DNA from: an uncultured bacterium
GTDB taxonomy: Bacteria; Bdellovibrionota_C; UBA2361; CAKMMH01
Direction of reading: 5' to 3'
Length of the DNA: 17,153 bases
Assembly (NCBI GenBank): GCA_927798255.1
Contig: CAKMMH010000016.1
Coordinates: 1 to 17,153 of the forward strand
Made by a program: the position numbers and the translations under genes. This document shows, in pieces, positions 1-7,724 of the stretch. The notes under the pieces are model-generated. The model searched no databases, had not been told where the DNA came from, and saw only the letters and a program-made list of their open reading frames with translations. The first letter of the stretch is position 1; each line of letters begins with the position of its first letter.

Positions 1-2
1 GG

Positions 3-818
3 CTTGATTATAAGTATAATGACTTTGTACCCCAAGATGCTTTAGTAAGATTTAAAGAACATCCTCGAATTAAACAGTTTATTGAACGAGGAAAAGTTAT
101 AGAAGCCGGAGCTAAGATGATTCCAGAAGGAGGCTATAATGCAATTCCAAGAGGTAGTGATAATGAAATAGGATTTAAAAATGTTGTAATTTTAGGAGAT
201 AGTGCTTCCCTTGTTGATATGAGAAAAATAAAAGGAGTGCATAACGCGATAAAATCAGGTGTGGCTGCTGCAAAGGGACTTGTTAATTCAATAGGTAATA
301 ATTTACATTTTGCTATTAATTATACAAATGAGCTTGAAAAATTAGGAGTTTTAAAAGAACTTTATATTTCTAAAAACTATAGACAGATTATAGAAAAGCT
401 TGGAAACTTCTTTGGAATGCCAATTTCTATTTTTAGTAATTTGATTCCATTTAATATAAAATCAAAAGAAGATTATAAGCATATGTCATTAAAATCATAT
501 CCTTTAAAGCTTGAAAAGCCGTTCAATAAAGGTCAGTTTGTCGGTATGGCAAAAGCTCAGCATAGGGAAGACGAACCAGGACATTTAATTATTAAAGATA
601 ATGATATATGTTTAAAATGTGAGCAAAAATATAAATCGCCATGTATATCTTTTTGCCCAGCTGAAGTGTACGAAAAAAATTTTGTGAAAGGTTATGCTGT
701 ACCGCTTAATCCATCAAATTGTCTTCATTGTAAGACATGTCAAAGGAAATGTCCTTTTAATAATATTATTTGGTCTATACCAGAAGGAGGAGAGGGTGCT
801 AAGTATAAAAAGAGTTAA
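3..818 (+). CDS. Electron transfer flavoprotein-ubiquinone oxidoreductase, C-terminal part (5' end outside window)
   Basis: The frame is open from the left edge (first full codon at base 3), so only about the last 271 residues are present. ETF-QO passes electrons from reduced ETF, loaded by acyl-CoA and amino-acid dehydrogenases, through FAD and an Fe-S cluster to membrane ubiquinone. Family signatures are visible: the stretch around KIKGVHNAIKSG, the CPAEVYE segment, then NCLHCKTC and the terminal PEGGEGAKY. The Cys in CPAEVYE (654-656) and those at 720, 729 and 738 match the four known cluster ligands. Four further cysteines (609, 618, 642 and 750) give two ferredoxin-like clusters of four, C-x2-C-x7-C-x3-C and C-x2-C-x2-C-x3-C, where the mitochondrial-type enzyme has only one set. 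The next gene starts inside its last codons. FixC/FixX-like relatives are the main alternative assignment. Confidence 0.93.
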   Translation, partial: LDYKYNDFVPQDALVRFKEHPRIKQFIERGKVIEAGAKMIPEGGYNAIPRGSDNEIGFKNVVILGDSASLVDMRKIKGVHNAIKSGVAAAKGLVNSIGNNLHFAINYTNELEKLGVLKELYISKNYRQIIEKLGNFFGMPISIFSNLIPFNIKSKEDYKHMSLKSYPLKLEKPFNKGQFVGMAKAQHREDEPGHLIIKDNDICLKCEQKYKSPCISFCPAEVYEKNFVKGYAVPLNPSNCLHCKTCQRKCPFNNIIWSIPEGGEGAKYKKS

Positions 819-1485
819 TGTTAAAAATTTATTTACAATAATTTGTTTATTTATATTTATTGGTTGCAGTACAAGTAATGTATCACATGATAATTTTTGT
901 CCTTGTAAACTATTAAATGACGATACGACTTCAAAGTTAATTCTTGTCAAACCATATGATGTATCTTATGCAAAAGTTATTTTACTAGAGAAAAAATATG
1001 AATCATCGGATAATCCTATTTGGCATCAAGTTGCACTTTTTACAGGAAGAATTGGAAGAAATGGTGTAGTCGATGCTGATTATAAAAAAGAGGGAGATGG
1101 AAAAACTCCAAGAGGTGTTTATGATTTAACGCAAGCTTTTGGAATAAATAAAATTGGTCTAAAGTATCCTTATAGAGTGCTTGATGGTACAGAGTATTGG
1201 GTAGATGATGTACTTTCTAAGCATTATAATACTATGCAGATTGTAAAAGAGGGAGAAACTCCAGAATTTAATTCTTCTGAACATCTTATAGATGAAAAAA
1301 TAGCTTACCAATATGCTATGGTTATTGATTACAACAATCCACCAGTAGCTGGGAAAGGTTCTGCGATTTTTCTTCATGTTGAAAAAAACAAACCAACAGC
1401 AGGTTGCGTTGCAGTTTCTAAGGAAAATATGATAAGAATCCTAAATTGGATTGATTATGGAAAAACTAAGATATTGATAAAGTAA
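796..1485 (+). CDS. Lipoprotein L,D-transpeptidase, YkuD family
   Basis: Predicted 229-residue outer-envelope enzyme of the YkuD fold, which forms 3-3 peptidoglycan cross-links or attaches proteins to the wall. The start chosen is the GTG at 796. It has AAGGAGG at 784-790 five bases upstream and puts a lipoprotein signal directly at the N terminus: a basic start, a hydrophobic core, then FIGC with Cys24 as the lipidated residue. An upstream ATG at 694 lies in-frame, deep inside ETF-QO, and would add a non-signal extension. The catalytic motif is His194 (FLHVE) followed by PTAGCVAV with nucleophile Cys204. This is the HxnTxGC variant rather than the commoner SHGC. The KTPRGVY segment upstream also fits the family. 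The gene overlaps ETF-QO by 23 bases, so the two are probably co-transcribed. Confidence 0.82.
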   Translation: MLSIKRVNVKNLFTIICLFIFIGCSTSNVSHDNFCPCKLLNDDTTSKLILVKPYDVSYAKVILLEKKYESSDNPIWHQVALFTGRIGRNGVVDADYKKEGDGKTPRGVYDLTQAFGINKIGLKYPYRVLDGTEYWVDDVLSKHYNTMQIVKEGETPEFNSSEHLIDEKIAYQYAMVIDYNNPPVAGKGSAIFLHVEKNKPTAGCVAVSKENMIRILNWIDYGKTKILIK

Positions 1486-1546
1486 TATCCAAATAAAATA
1501 AGTCGAAAGTTCAAGTTTATAAGTTAGAGAAATTCTATTTTTAATC

Positions 1547-1576
1547 TTGCTAGCTACTTATTACACAAAGTATTCT
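1547..1576 (+). promoter_or_regulatory. Possible sigma-70-type promoter for the large secreted protein
   Basis: TTGCTA at 1547-1552 and TATTCT at 1571-1576 are separated by 18 bases and lie about 55 bases before the start codon. In such AT-rich DNA chance matches are common, so this is only a candidate. Confidence 0.25.
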
Positions 1577-1629
1577 AATGGTAGTGATCTATTTTTTAAA
1601 TTTTGTTTTATTTTTTTCAAGGTGCAATT

Positions 1630-4600
1630 ATGAAAATTAATTTGCTTAGTAAGTTGTTTATCTATGTAATTTGTATATGTAACATTTTTAGTACCTCATT
1701 TGCTTTTGCTGAGGATATATCAAATAATGAACTACTTTGGGTAAATTCACAAACTATAAACTCTACTACTAATATCTATAATATATCAAAAACCAAAAGT
1801 ATAAATGGAAAACTTAATTTTCTTGTGAATAACGAACAAGTTATTCAAAAAGACTTCAGTATAAATGCTAATGATAAGATTTCAATTGATACAAATAGTG
1901 TTTTAAAAGCTTCAAATATTAACGAGAATAGCGGAATAGTAACTTTTAGTATTGATGATGCTAATTCTTTATATAAAAGTGTAGATTTTAATTATTATTC
2001 TAACAATTCAAAAAATATGACGGTTGTTAATTTTTTGGACAGTGAAATATTAAGCGATAATTCATATTTTATTTATGATAAGTATTTGTATCCGAATGTG
2101 AGAAGTTTAAAGTTATATATTTATAATTTAACTAGTAAAAATTTTGAAGGTAATATAAAGGTATATAATAAAGTTGGTGAACTTTATAAAGTAAAGGAAA
2201 TTCAAAGTATTGAAAAAGGGAATGGGAGCTTAATAGAATTTAATAGAGATACCGAAGGTACGTTTCATATCATTCCTAACGGAGAGTCTAAATATATTAT
2301 ATTTTTGGTATTAGAATCTGAAAATAATAAAATCAGCATCTTAAAACCATTATCTTCTTTTGTTAAATCGAGTTTTTTAAATGCTAGTGAAGTATTATCG
2401 CTTTCTAATATATCAAATGAGTATACGCAGATAGGATATGAAGTTTATGATAAGGGGGTTAAAAAGTTTAATGGTTATTTAAGTTTTGTTCCGTATTCTC
2501 AAAAATTTTTATCTCTTGATAGTCAATTAAGCTCGTTAGAAATGCCTATAATTAAGTTATTTAATTATTATTCTAAAGATAATGATAATGTAAATAAGTA
2601 TTTTGTTGCGAATATTAATTTAAAACCAGATTCGGTAAAAGTAGTTAATAATTTTTCAAATGAACAAAAAGTAGCTGGAATAGATCTAATTAATGAATAT
2701 AATATTACAAGTAATGGTAATTATGTTTTAAATATATTCAATGAAGATAATAAAGAAACACAAGTAAGTATTATAAATTTTTCTGATGATAATTATTTGA
2801 AATTAAGTATTAAAGCAAATGATTTTATTCAAGTACCTCTAGCTGAAGTAGTTAAAGATGGTTCTAAAAAGGGACTAATATATATTAATAGTAATAATTC
2901 TAATATTAGTTCCTATATTGAAAATTGGGAAAAGAATAATATAAATACTCAAGGTTATGTTTTAAATCGTAAAAACGTTACTAGTTCTACAAATATTGAT
3001 GCTAATAATGATACGAAGGGGAAGCTTGTAGACAATGCTGAAGGTTTTTCTAAGGCGCAACAAGAATATTTAGAAAACAAGATAAAAGGTTATAATAAGA
3101 AAATTTTAGATGATAACTTAAAAAATGTTAGCAAAGAATTAGATGGTGTTAAACTTACAGGGAAATATAATATTGAACTTCCATGGAGTAAGGCTAAGTT
3201 TCCTAAAGGCATCTTAAGTTGTCATAATTTTAGTAATAATGATGTTAAAATTGGTGTTTTTAGTGGTAGTAATAAAGATAATTTAGAATATTTTGTTATA
3301 CCAGCAAATGGTGATTTAAAACAAAAAATTAGAAATTTAAACTTATTTAAAGATTATAATAAAAATAAATTTGTAAATATAAAAATATTAAATGATAGTG
3401 AGTACATTATATGTAATATTAATAAAATATCATATAAAGGTAATGTAGCTATTAATAGTAGCGATATTATTATTGGGAAGAGTTATATTGCTGCAGTCCC
3501 TTTTATGTATAATAAGCCTCATGATGCAAAAATTTATATTTATAATTTAGAAGATAAGGAATTAATTTTAGATGTTAATTCTTATTCTAATGTTGGAAAA
3601 TTATTAAAAACTAAACAGGTAAAAATATCTTCAAATAAATCAAAGAAAATTTCTTTCAATAATATTAGTACAAGACATAGATCGTATGAGTTTATTCCTA
3701 AAGATAATAATTCAAAATATTTTGCATTTTATGAAGTTAAAGATGCAAATAATAAAAATTATATGATAAAAGCTGATGGTATTTTTGATGATGGCGCAAT
3801 TAATAATTCAAATGGAGTTTTGGTAATCACAAATACAGTTGATGTTCCTTCTAGATTAAACTTTTCAATTTTATCAAATGGTAAGAAGCGATTTCAAGCA
3901 CAACGTTGGATTATGCCAAAAGCTCAAAGTATAATTGATTTAAGAACATACACAAAAGACCTAGAGAATTCGTTAATATTAATTTCTTCTTATAGTGATA
4001 TAAAGCCTATTTTTTGTTCTACTAATGAAAAAAATGATGAGGTTTGTAAAACAAAATTTAATAGGGGTTATCTAGTAGTTAATTTTTATCCTAATAAGAA
4101 AGCTAGTCCTCAAAAAGTTAGTTTTGTAGATTTTGGTAATTTTAATGAATCGCAATTTTATAATATTAATGATAAGAATATTCAGGTAAGATGTTTTCAA
4201 TATAACAAATCAATTAAAGACAATGACAATGATGGTTTATGTAATTATGAAGAAAAATCTTATGGTACTAACTATACAAAAGCAGACACAGATGGTGATG
4301 GAATCAAAGATGGAGATGAGCTTTTAGTATATTTCTCTGACCCATTATCTAATGATGGTGATAGAGATGGATATAGCGATTTAGATGAGATTAAATCTAA
4401 TACTAAAGCATTTGATCCCGCAGATTATCCTGGATTGCAATCAGATGATTTTGTTACCTATTTACAACATGTTGTAAATAGTGATACTCAATATAAATTA
4501 AAATATTACAATGGTAGTATTAATAAAAAAGGAATGTTTAGTTCGCAATTGAAATCTAGCTCTAGTCAGTATGGAGACTTCCTATCGTATGTTAATCAAC

Positions 4601-6321
4601 TAATTTTTGCACGTAATTCTGGTTGGGGAAGTGATATATACAAAGATTTATGTAAAGGAATAGATATCTGTTTTAAAAATCCTGGTGGTGATTATTATAA
4701 GAATATAATTTTAAATTGTTTAATGAATATTCAAGATGTGATATCGGATGTTGCAGACATAGATCGTGAAAATTGTAATTTTTGTAATATTAGTTTTAAG
4801 GGAGTGGGAACAGATCAACCATGCACAAATGGTGAAACTATTGACTTTGAGTTTAGAAGTGGATTAGGCGGTGGAGCAGTTGGTATGGCTTGGACTACAG
4901 GACTTATTCAAATAACGCCAAGTGGCCGCCGTGAACAAACAGTTTGTCATGAAATAGCACATCAGTTTGGACTTCAAGATGTTTATTCTAATCCTAGACT
5001 TAGTGGTTGGTTGTGTTCTGTGATGCACGCATCTGGTTCCGGATGTGATGTCCCATCTAACGCTGATAGAATAATGCTAAAAATTCGTGCATTATCAGAA
5101 AGAACTAAAGTTTCTTATGATACTTTAGTAAATTCACTTGTTGATTGCGATTTACCTGATAAAACTAAAGGTGTACGTATTAGTTATAATTCAATAGTAT
5201 CTGATTGTATGCCTTTGCCTGCTGCTGGAGGTTGTAAAAATGAACCACAATGTAGAACTAATCCTAATGAAAAATCCGGAGGCTATTGTAGTTTATGTGG
5301 AAAATATGGAGGTTATCCTAGATTTAATCCTAAAAATACAAAGGATTACATTTGTTGTCCTCATGAACAAGATATATATTTAAATGGTGGATGTTGCACA
5401 AGTGTCGGAAAATATCAGGATAAACAGTTTTGCTGTGATGAGGAAGAACATGTAGCATTATATCCTCAAAATTCTACTCCAACTAAAAAAGAAAGAGATA
5501 AAATGTGTAAAATTTGTGATGATTTAAATTTTCCATATTTAATTTATAATGATAATGATGCGTCACAAGTCTCTTGTTGTGCAAATCTTGATATGAAGAT
5601 TTGTAACGATGAGTGTTGTGATGGTACATGTTATAAGGATAATAATAATGGTGAGCATTGTTGTCATCCTGGAGAGCAGTTTTATCCAAATCTTAAAAAT
5701 AAAAAATGTTGTGCTAAAAGTCATATAAATTCAAAAAATGGAGTTTGTTGTGATGGTGAATATTGTAATGGTAAATGTTGCGAATTAGGACAATCTTGTG
5801 TTAATAATCAATGTTCGTTTACTAATGAAGCATGTAATGAGATAGGTGGAACAACATATATAGAAAGCCTTTTAAGGAATTACTCACCTGTTATAAAATG
5901 TTGTATAACTTCAAATTTGTGTTTTAAGGAATATAAAAATTATTCTTACAATTATAGTAATGCTTTAATTCCTATTCACGATTGTTGTAATCAAATTCAA
6001 GTATGCGAAGAAAATAAATGTGTCGAGATACCAATGAATACTCCATCTTCATCATCGACTAGCTCATCATCTAGCTCTCTTATATCTTCGTCATCTAGTT
6101 CTAGTGTTATAGCTTATACAATACCTAGTACATCAACTAGTAACTCAACTAATTCTGGTTTTAGCGCTTCTAATTCAGCATATTCTTATTCTGGAAACTC
6201 TATGAGTCCAAGAGCTAGTTTTAGCGGTAATAGTTATTCTGCATCAAACAGTGTAAGTGCTAGAAGTAATAATTCTAATAGTTATGGAAGCTTAGGCAGT
6301 ACAAGAGCTCAAATTAGATAA
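1630..6321 (+). CDS. Giant secreted modular protein with metzincin-like metalloprotease domain
   Basis: A 1563-residue exported protein; I do not recognise a named family for the whole. The ATG at 1630 is preferred over an in-frame ATG at 1603 because AAGGTG precedes it and it begins a clean signal peptide with likely cleavage after AFA (residue 27). Order of parts: beta-rich Asn/Ser/Lys-rich modules (about 30-860) with an internal duplication (about 146-325 against 618-795); three Asp-rich calcium-binding loops of EF-hand/thrombospondin-3 type (864-875, 886-897, 909-920); a protease-like domain with HEIAHQFGLQD (His1107, Glu1108, His1111, Asp1117) and a downstream Met1132 in SVMH resembling a Met-turn; a region with 37 Cys including 11 Cys-Cys pairs (1202-1464); and a Ser/Asn-rich tail. 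No membrane anchor or sorting motif is seen at the C terminus. Probable secreted or surface zinc endopeptidase; the substrate is unknown. Confidence 0.8.
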   Translation: MKINLLSKLFIYVICICNIFSTSFAFAEDISNNELLWVNSQTINSTTNIYNISKTKSINGKLNFLVNNEQVIQKDFSINANDKISIDTNSVLKASNINENSGIVTFSIDDANSLYKSVDFNYYSNNSKNMTVVNFLDSEILSDNSYFIYDKYLYPNVRSLKLYIYNLTSKNFEGNIKVYNKVGELYKVKEIQSIEKGNGSLIEFNRDTEGTFHIIPNGESKYIIFLVLESENNKISILKPLSSFVKSSFLNASEVLSLSNISNEYTQIGYEVYDKGVKKFNGYLSFVPYSQKFLSLDSQLSSLEMPIIKLFNYYSKDNDNVNKYFVANINLKPDSVKVVNNFSNEQKVAGIDLINEYNITSNGNYVLNIFNEDNKETQVSIINFSDDNYLKLSIKANDFIQVPLAEVVKDGSKKGLIYINSNNSNISSYIENWEKNNINTQGYVLNRKNVTSSTNIDANNDTKGKLVDNAEGFSKAQQEYLENKIKGYNKKILDDNLKNVSKELDGVKLTGKYNIELPWSKAKFPKGILSCHNFSNNDVKIGVFSGSNKDNLEYFVIPANGDLKQKIRNLNLFKDYNKNKFVNIKILNDSEYIICNINKISYKGNVAINSSDIIIGKSYIAAVPFMYNKPHDAKIYIYNLEDKELILDVNSYSNVGKLLKTKQVKISSNKSKKISFNNISTRHRSYEFIPKDNNSKYFAFYEVKDANNKNYMIKADGIFDDGAINNSNGVLVITNTVDVPSRLNFSILSNGKKRFQAQRWIMPKAQSIIDLRTYTKDLENSLILISSYSDIKPIFCSTNEKNDEVCKTKFNRGYLVVNFYPNKKASPQKVSFVDFGNFNESQFYNINDKNIQVRCFQYNKSIKDNDNDGLCNYEEKSYGTNYTKADTDGDGIKDGDELLVYFSDPLSNDGDRDGYSDLDEIKSNTKAFDPADYPGLQSDDFVTYLQHVVNSDTQYKLKYYNGSINKKGMFSSQLKSSSSQYGDFLSYVNQLIFARNSGWGSDIYKDLCKGIDICFKNPGGDYYKNIILNCLMNIQDVISDVADIDRENCNFCNISFKGVGTDQPCTNGETIDFEFRSGLGGGAVGMAWTTGLIQITPSGRREQTVCHEIAHQFGLQDVYSNPRLSGWLCSVMHASGSGCDVPSNADRIMLKIRALSERTKVSYDTLVNSLVDCDLPDKTKGVRISYNSIVSDCMPLPAAGGCKNEPQCRTNPNEKSGGYCSLCGKYGGYPRFNPKNTKDYICCPHEQDIYLNGGCCTSVGKYQDKQFCCDEEEHVALYPQNSTPTKKERDKMCKICDDLNFPYLIYNDNDASQVSCCANLDMKICNDECCDGTCYKDNNNGEHCCHPGEQFYPNLKNKKCCAKSHINSKNGVCCDGEYCNGKCCELGQSCVNNQCSFTNEACNEIGGTTYIESLLRNYSPVIKCCITSNLCFKEYKNYSYNYSNALIPIHDCCNQIQVCEENKCVEIPMNTPSSSSTSSSSSSLISSSSSSSVIAYTIPSTSTSNSTNSGFSASNSAYSYSGNSMSPRASFSGNSYSASNSVSARSNNSNSYGSLGSTRAQIR
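6046..6318 (+). repeat. Serine/asparagine-rich low-complexity tail coding segment
   Basis: The last ~90 codons of the large secreted protein are dominated by Ser with Asn, Thr, Ala and Tyr, including runs of six and seven Ser. Ser is encoded by a mixture of TCA, TCT, TCG, AGC and AGT, so this is amino-acid low complexity rather than a simple DNA microsatellite. Confidence 0.8.
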
Positions 6322-6333
6322 TTTTTATAAAAA

Positions 6334-6374
6334 AGCCTAAGTCGTTCCTTTATTGAATTACTTAGGCTGCTTTT
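6334..6374. terminator. Bidirectional intrinsic terminator
   Basis: AGCCTAAGT (6334-6342) and ACTTAGGCT (6360-6368) form a perfect 9-bp stem with a 17-base loop. On the + strand GC then TTTT follows; on the - strand the stem is followed by six T. It sits between the 3' ends of the convergent large secreted-protein gene and the CNNM gene and can serve both. Confidence 0.82.
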
Positions 6375-6394
6375 ATTGAGAAGTTATATGTTTT

Positions 6395-7441
6395 TTATTT
6401 TATAGTTTGTTCTTTGTATTTTTTGAATTGTAGAAGTCTTGCAAGAGCTCTTAAATCACTTACTTTATCATATTCATCTATTATTTCATGGCCTATAATT
6501 TGCTCTATAACATCTTCAAGAGTTACAATCCCAGTAAGCCCTCCATATTCGTCTACAACTGCGTAAAGATGCTCTTTTGAGTTAAACATATCAAGCAAAA
6601 GAGAGTCGCATTTCATAAGATCAGGTACAGTTTTTATAGGCCTAGAAATTTCTTTTAATTTTTTTTGCTTATTTCCTTTTATGAGTTCTTTTAGAATATC
6701 ACGCTGAGTTACATAACAAGTTAAAGTATCTGGCTCATCTTGAGCATACAAAGGAATTCTTGAAAATGATAATTTATCTAACTCTGGTGTTATCTCATTT
6801 AAAGTTAAATCTTCCATAAATCTAACTACGACGGTTCTTGGAGTCATGATTGTTTTTACTAAAACTTTATCAAGCTCAATAATATTTTCTATTACAGCAC
6901 CTTCAAGATTATCAATAGTACCAACTTTTTCACCAATTTCAGCTATTGACAACACTTCACTTGCCGAGATTTCTTCACTTTTTGAATTTTTTTTAACTCT
7001 TTTAGATATAAATAGTGACGTGTAAATTAATGGATATAAAATTTTAATTAGTAAATTAAGTGGAATTACAAAAAATCTTGCGACAAACCTTGAATGTGTT
7101 ACACCAATAAGCTTTGGAAGAATTTCGCCAAAGTATAAAATTAGTAATGTATAAAATATTGAAAATGGTAAAAGTGCTTTAGCTCCAAAAATAGCACCGA
7201 CAGCAAAACCTGAAGCAGAAGCACCAAGTGTGTTAGCTATTGTGTTTAAAATTAAAATAGCAGCAATTGGTTTTCCCATATCTTCTTTAAATTTAAAAAG
7301 AAGTTTTCCTGTTATGCTTACAGATTTTGCAGCTTCGTGGACATAAGTCATTGGTACAGCATAAAAAGCTGATTCCATCAGAGAACATAGAAATGAAACT
7401 GAAACAGAGGTAAAAATTGAAATAACTAAAATAATTTCCAT
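6395..7441 (-). CDS. CNNM (DUF21)/CBS-pair transmembrane protein, HlyC/CorC-like
   Basis: A 348-residue inner-membrane protein of the CNNM/CorB family, members of which are linked to Mg2+ export or resistance. The N-terminal ~150 residues form the DUF21 domain with about four hydrophobic segments. They include the motif region FLCSLMESAFYAV near residue 20, ILILNTIANT, and YFGEILPKLIG, where the conserved GEILPK occurs. Two CBS domains follow: one begins near IMTPR (about residue 197) and the other ends in DEYGGLTGIVTLEDVIEQIIGHEI. The protein stops soon after the second CBS domain and lacks the C-terminal CorC_HlyC domain present in longer relatives; this short form is a normal variant. No strong ribosome binding site precedes the ATG, but it gives the full first helix. 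It is downstream of tRNA-Pro on the same strand and ends at the shared terminator. Confidence 0.88.
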   Translation of the reverse strand: MEIILVISIFTSVSVSFLCSLMESAFYAVPMTYVHEAAKSVSITGKLLFKFKEDMGKPIAAILILNTIANTLGASASGFAVGAIFGAKALLPFSIFYTLLILYFGEILPKLIGVTHSRFVARFFVIPLNLLIKILYPLIYTSLFISKRVKKNSKSEEISASEVLSIAEIGEKVGTIDNLEGAVIENIIELDKVLVKTIMTPRTVVVRFMEDLTLNEITPELDKLSFSRIPLYAQDEPDTLTCYVTQRDILKELIKGNKQKKLKEISRPIKTVPDLMKCDSLLLDMFNSKEHLYAVVDEYGGLTGIVTLEDVIEQIIGHEIIDEYDKVSDLRALARLLQFKKYKEQTIK

Positions 7442-7477
7442 ATGAAATGTTTATAAGGATAAGGAAAAATAACAAAA

Positions 7478-7555
7478 TGGTCGGGGTGAGAGGATTCGAA
7501 CTTCCGACCCCTAGTTCCCAAAACTAGTGCTCTAACCAAACTGAGCTACACCCCG
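7478..7555 (-). tRNA. tRNA-Pro (anticodon UGG)
   Basis: Read on the - strand, a full cloverleaf is visible. The acceptor stem is CGGGGTG paired with CACCCCG. The D-arm region is AGCTCAGTTTGGTTAGAGC. The anticodon stem CTAGT/ACTAG encloses the loop TTTGGGA with anticodon TGG and G37. The T-arm contains GTTCGAATC. The discriminator is A and CCA is encoded (the complement of 7478-7480). UGG can read all four proline codons with suitable wobble modification. It lies 36 bases upstream of the CNNM gene on the same strand. Confidence 0.97.
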
Positions 7556-7724
7556 AAATAAGTGAAATTGTCAAAAACAATGTTAATACTTTAACTTATT
7601 TAGAAAAAAAAATAAATAGTATATTTAAAAAAAGTTAATAAAAAATTATTATACTAAAAAATAGGTTTGTTATAGAATACAAATTCATTTTATGTAATTT
7701 ACTGTTTTTATGGGAAAATAGCTT

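Noticed and set aside
694..795. In-frame ATG at 694 as the start of the L,D-transpeptidase
   Set aside because: It would overlap ETF-QO by 125 bases and place a non-signal extension before the lipoprotein signal. GTG at 796 has a strong ribosome binding site.
1603..1629. ATG at 1603 as the start of the giant protein
   Set aside because: It adds MFYFFQGAI before a complete signal peptide and lacks a ribosome binding site; the ATG at 1630 has AAGGTG.
5483..5689. Minus-strand ORF opposite the Cys-rich region
   Set aside because: His/Tyr/Asn-rich translation is the mirror of the Cys codons; there is no signal for an independent gene.
7293..7475. Minus-strand ORF overlapping the CNNM gene start
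   Set aside because: It is an alternative frame over the conserved N-terminal domain of the CNNM protein, with Cys/Phe-rich shadow composition.
7567..7572. TTGACA (minus strand) as the -35 box of tRNA-Pro
   Set aside because: It is too close to the tRNA 5' end: a -10 box at proper spacing would fall at or inside the mature tRNA.
7557..7601. AAATAAGT/ACTTATTT inverted repeat between tRNA-Pro and asd
   Set aside because: An 8-bp A/T-rich match with a 29-base gap is expected by chance in this composition and has no T tract or known operator form.
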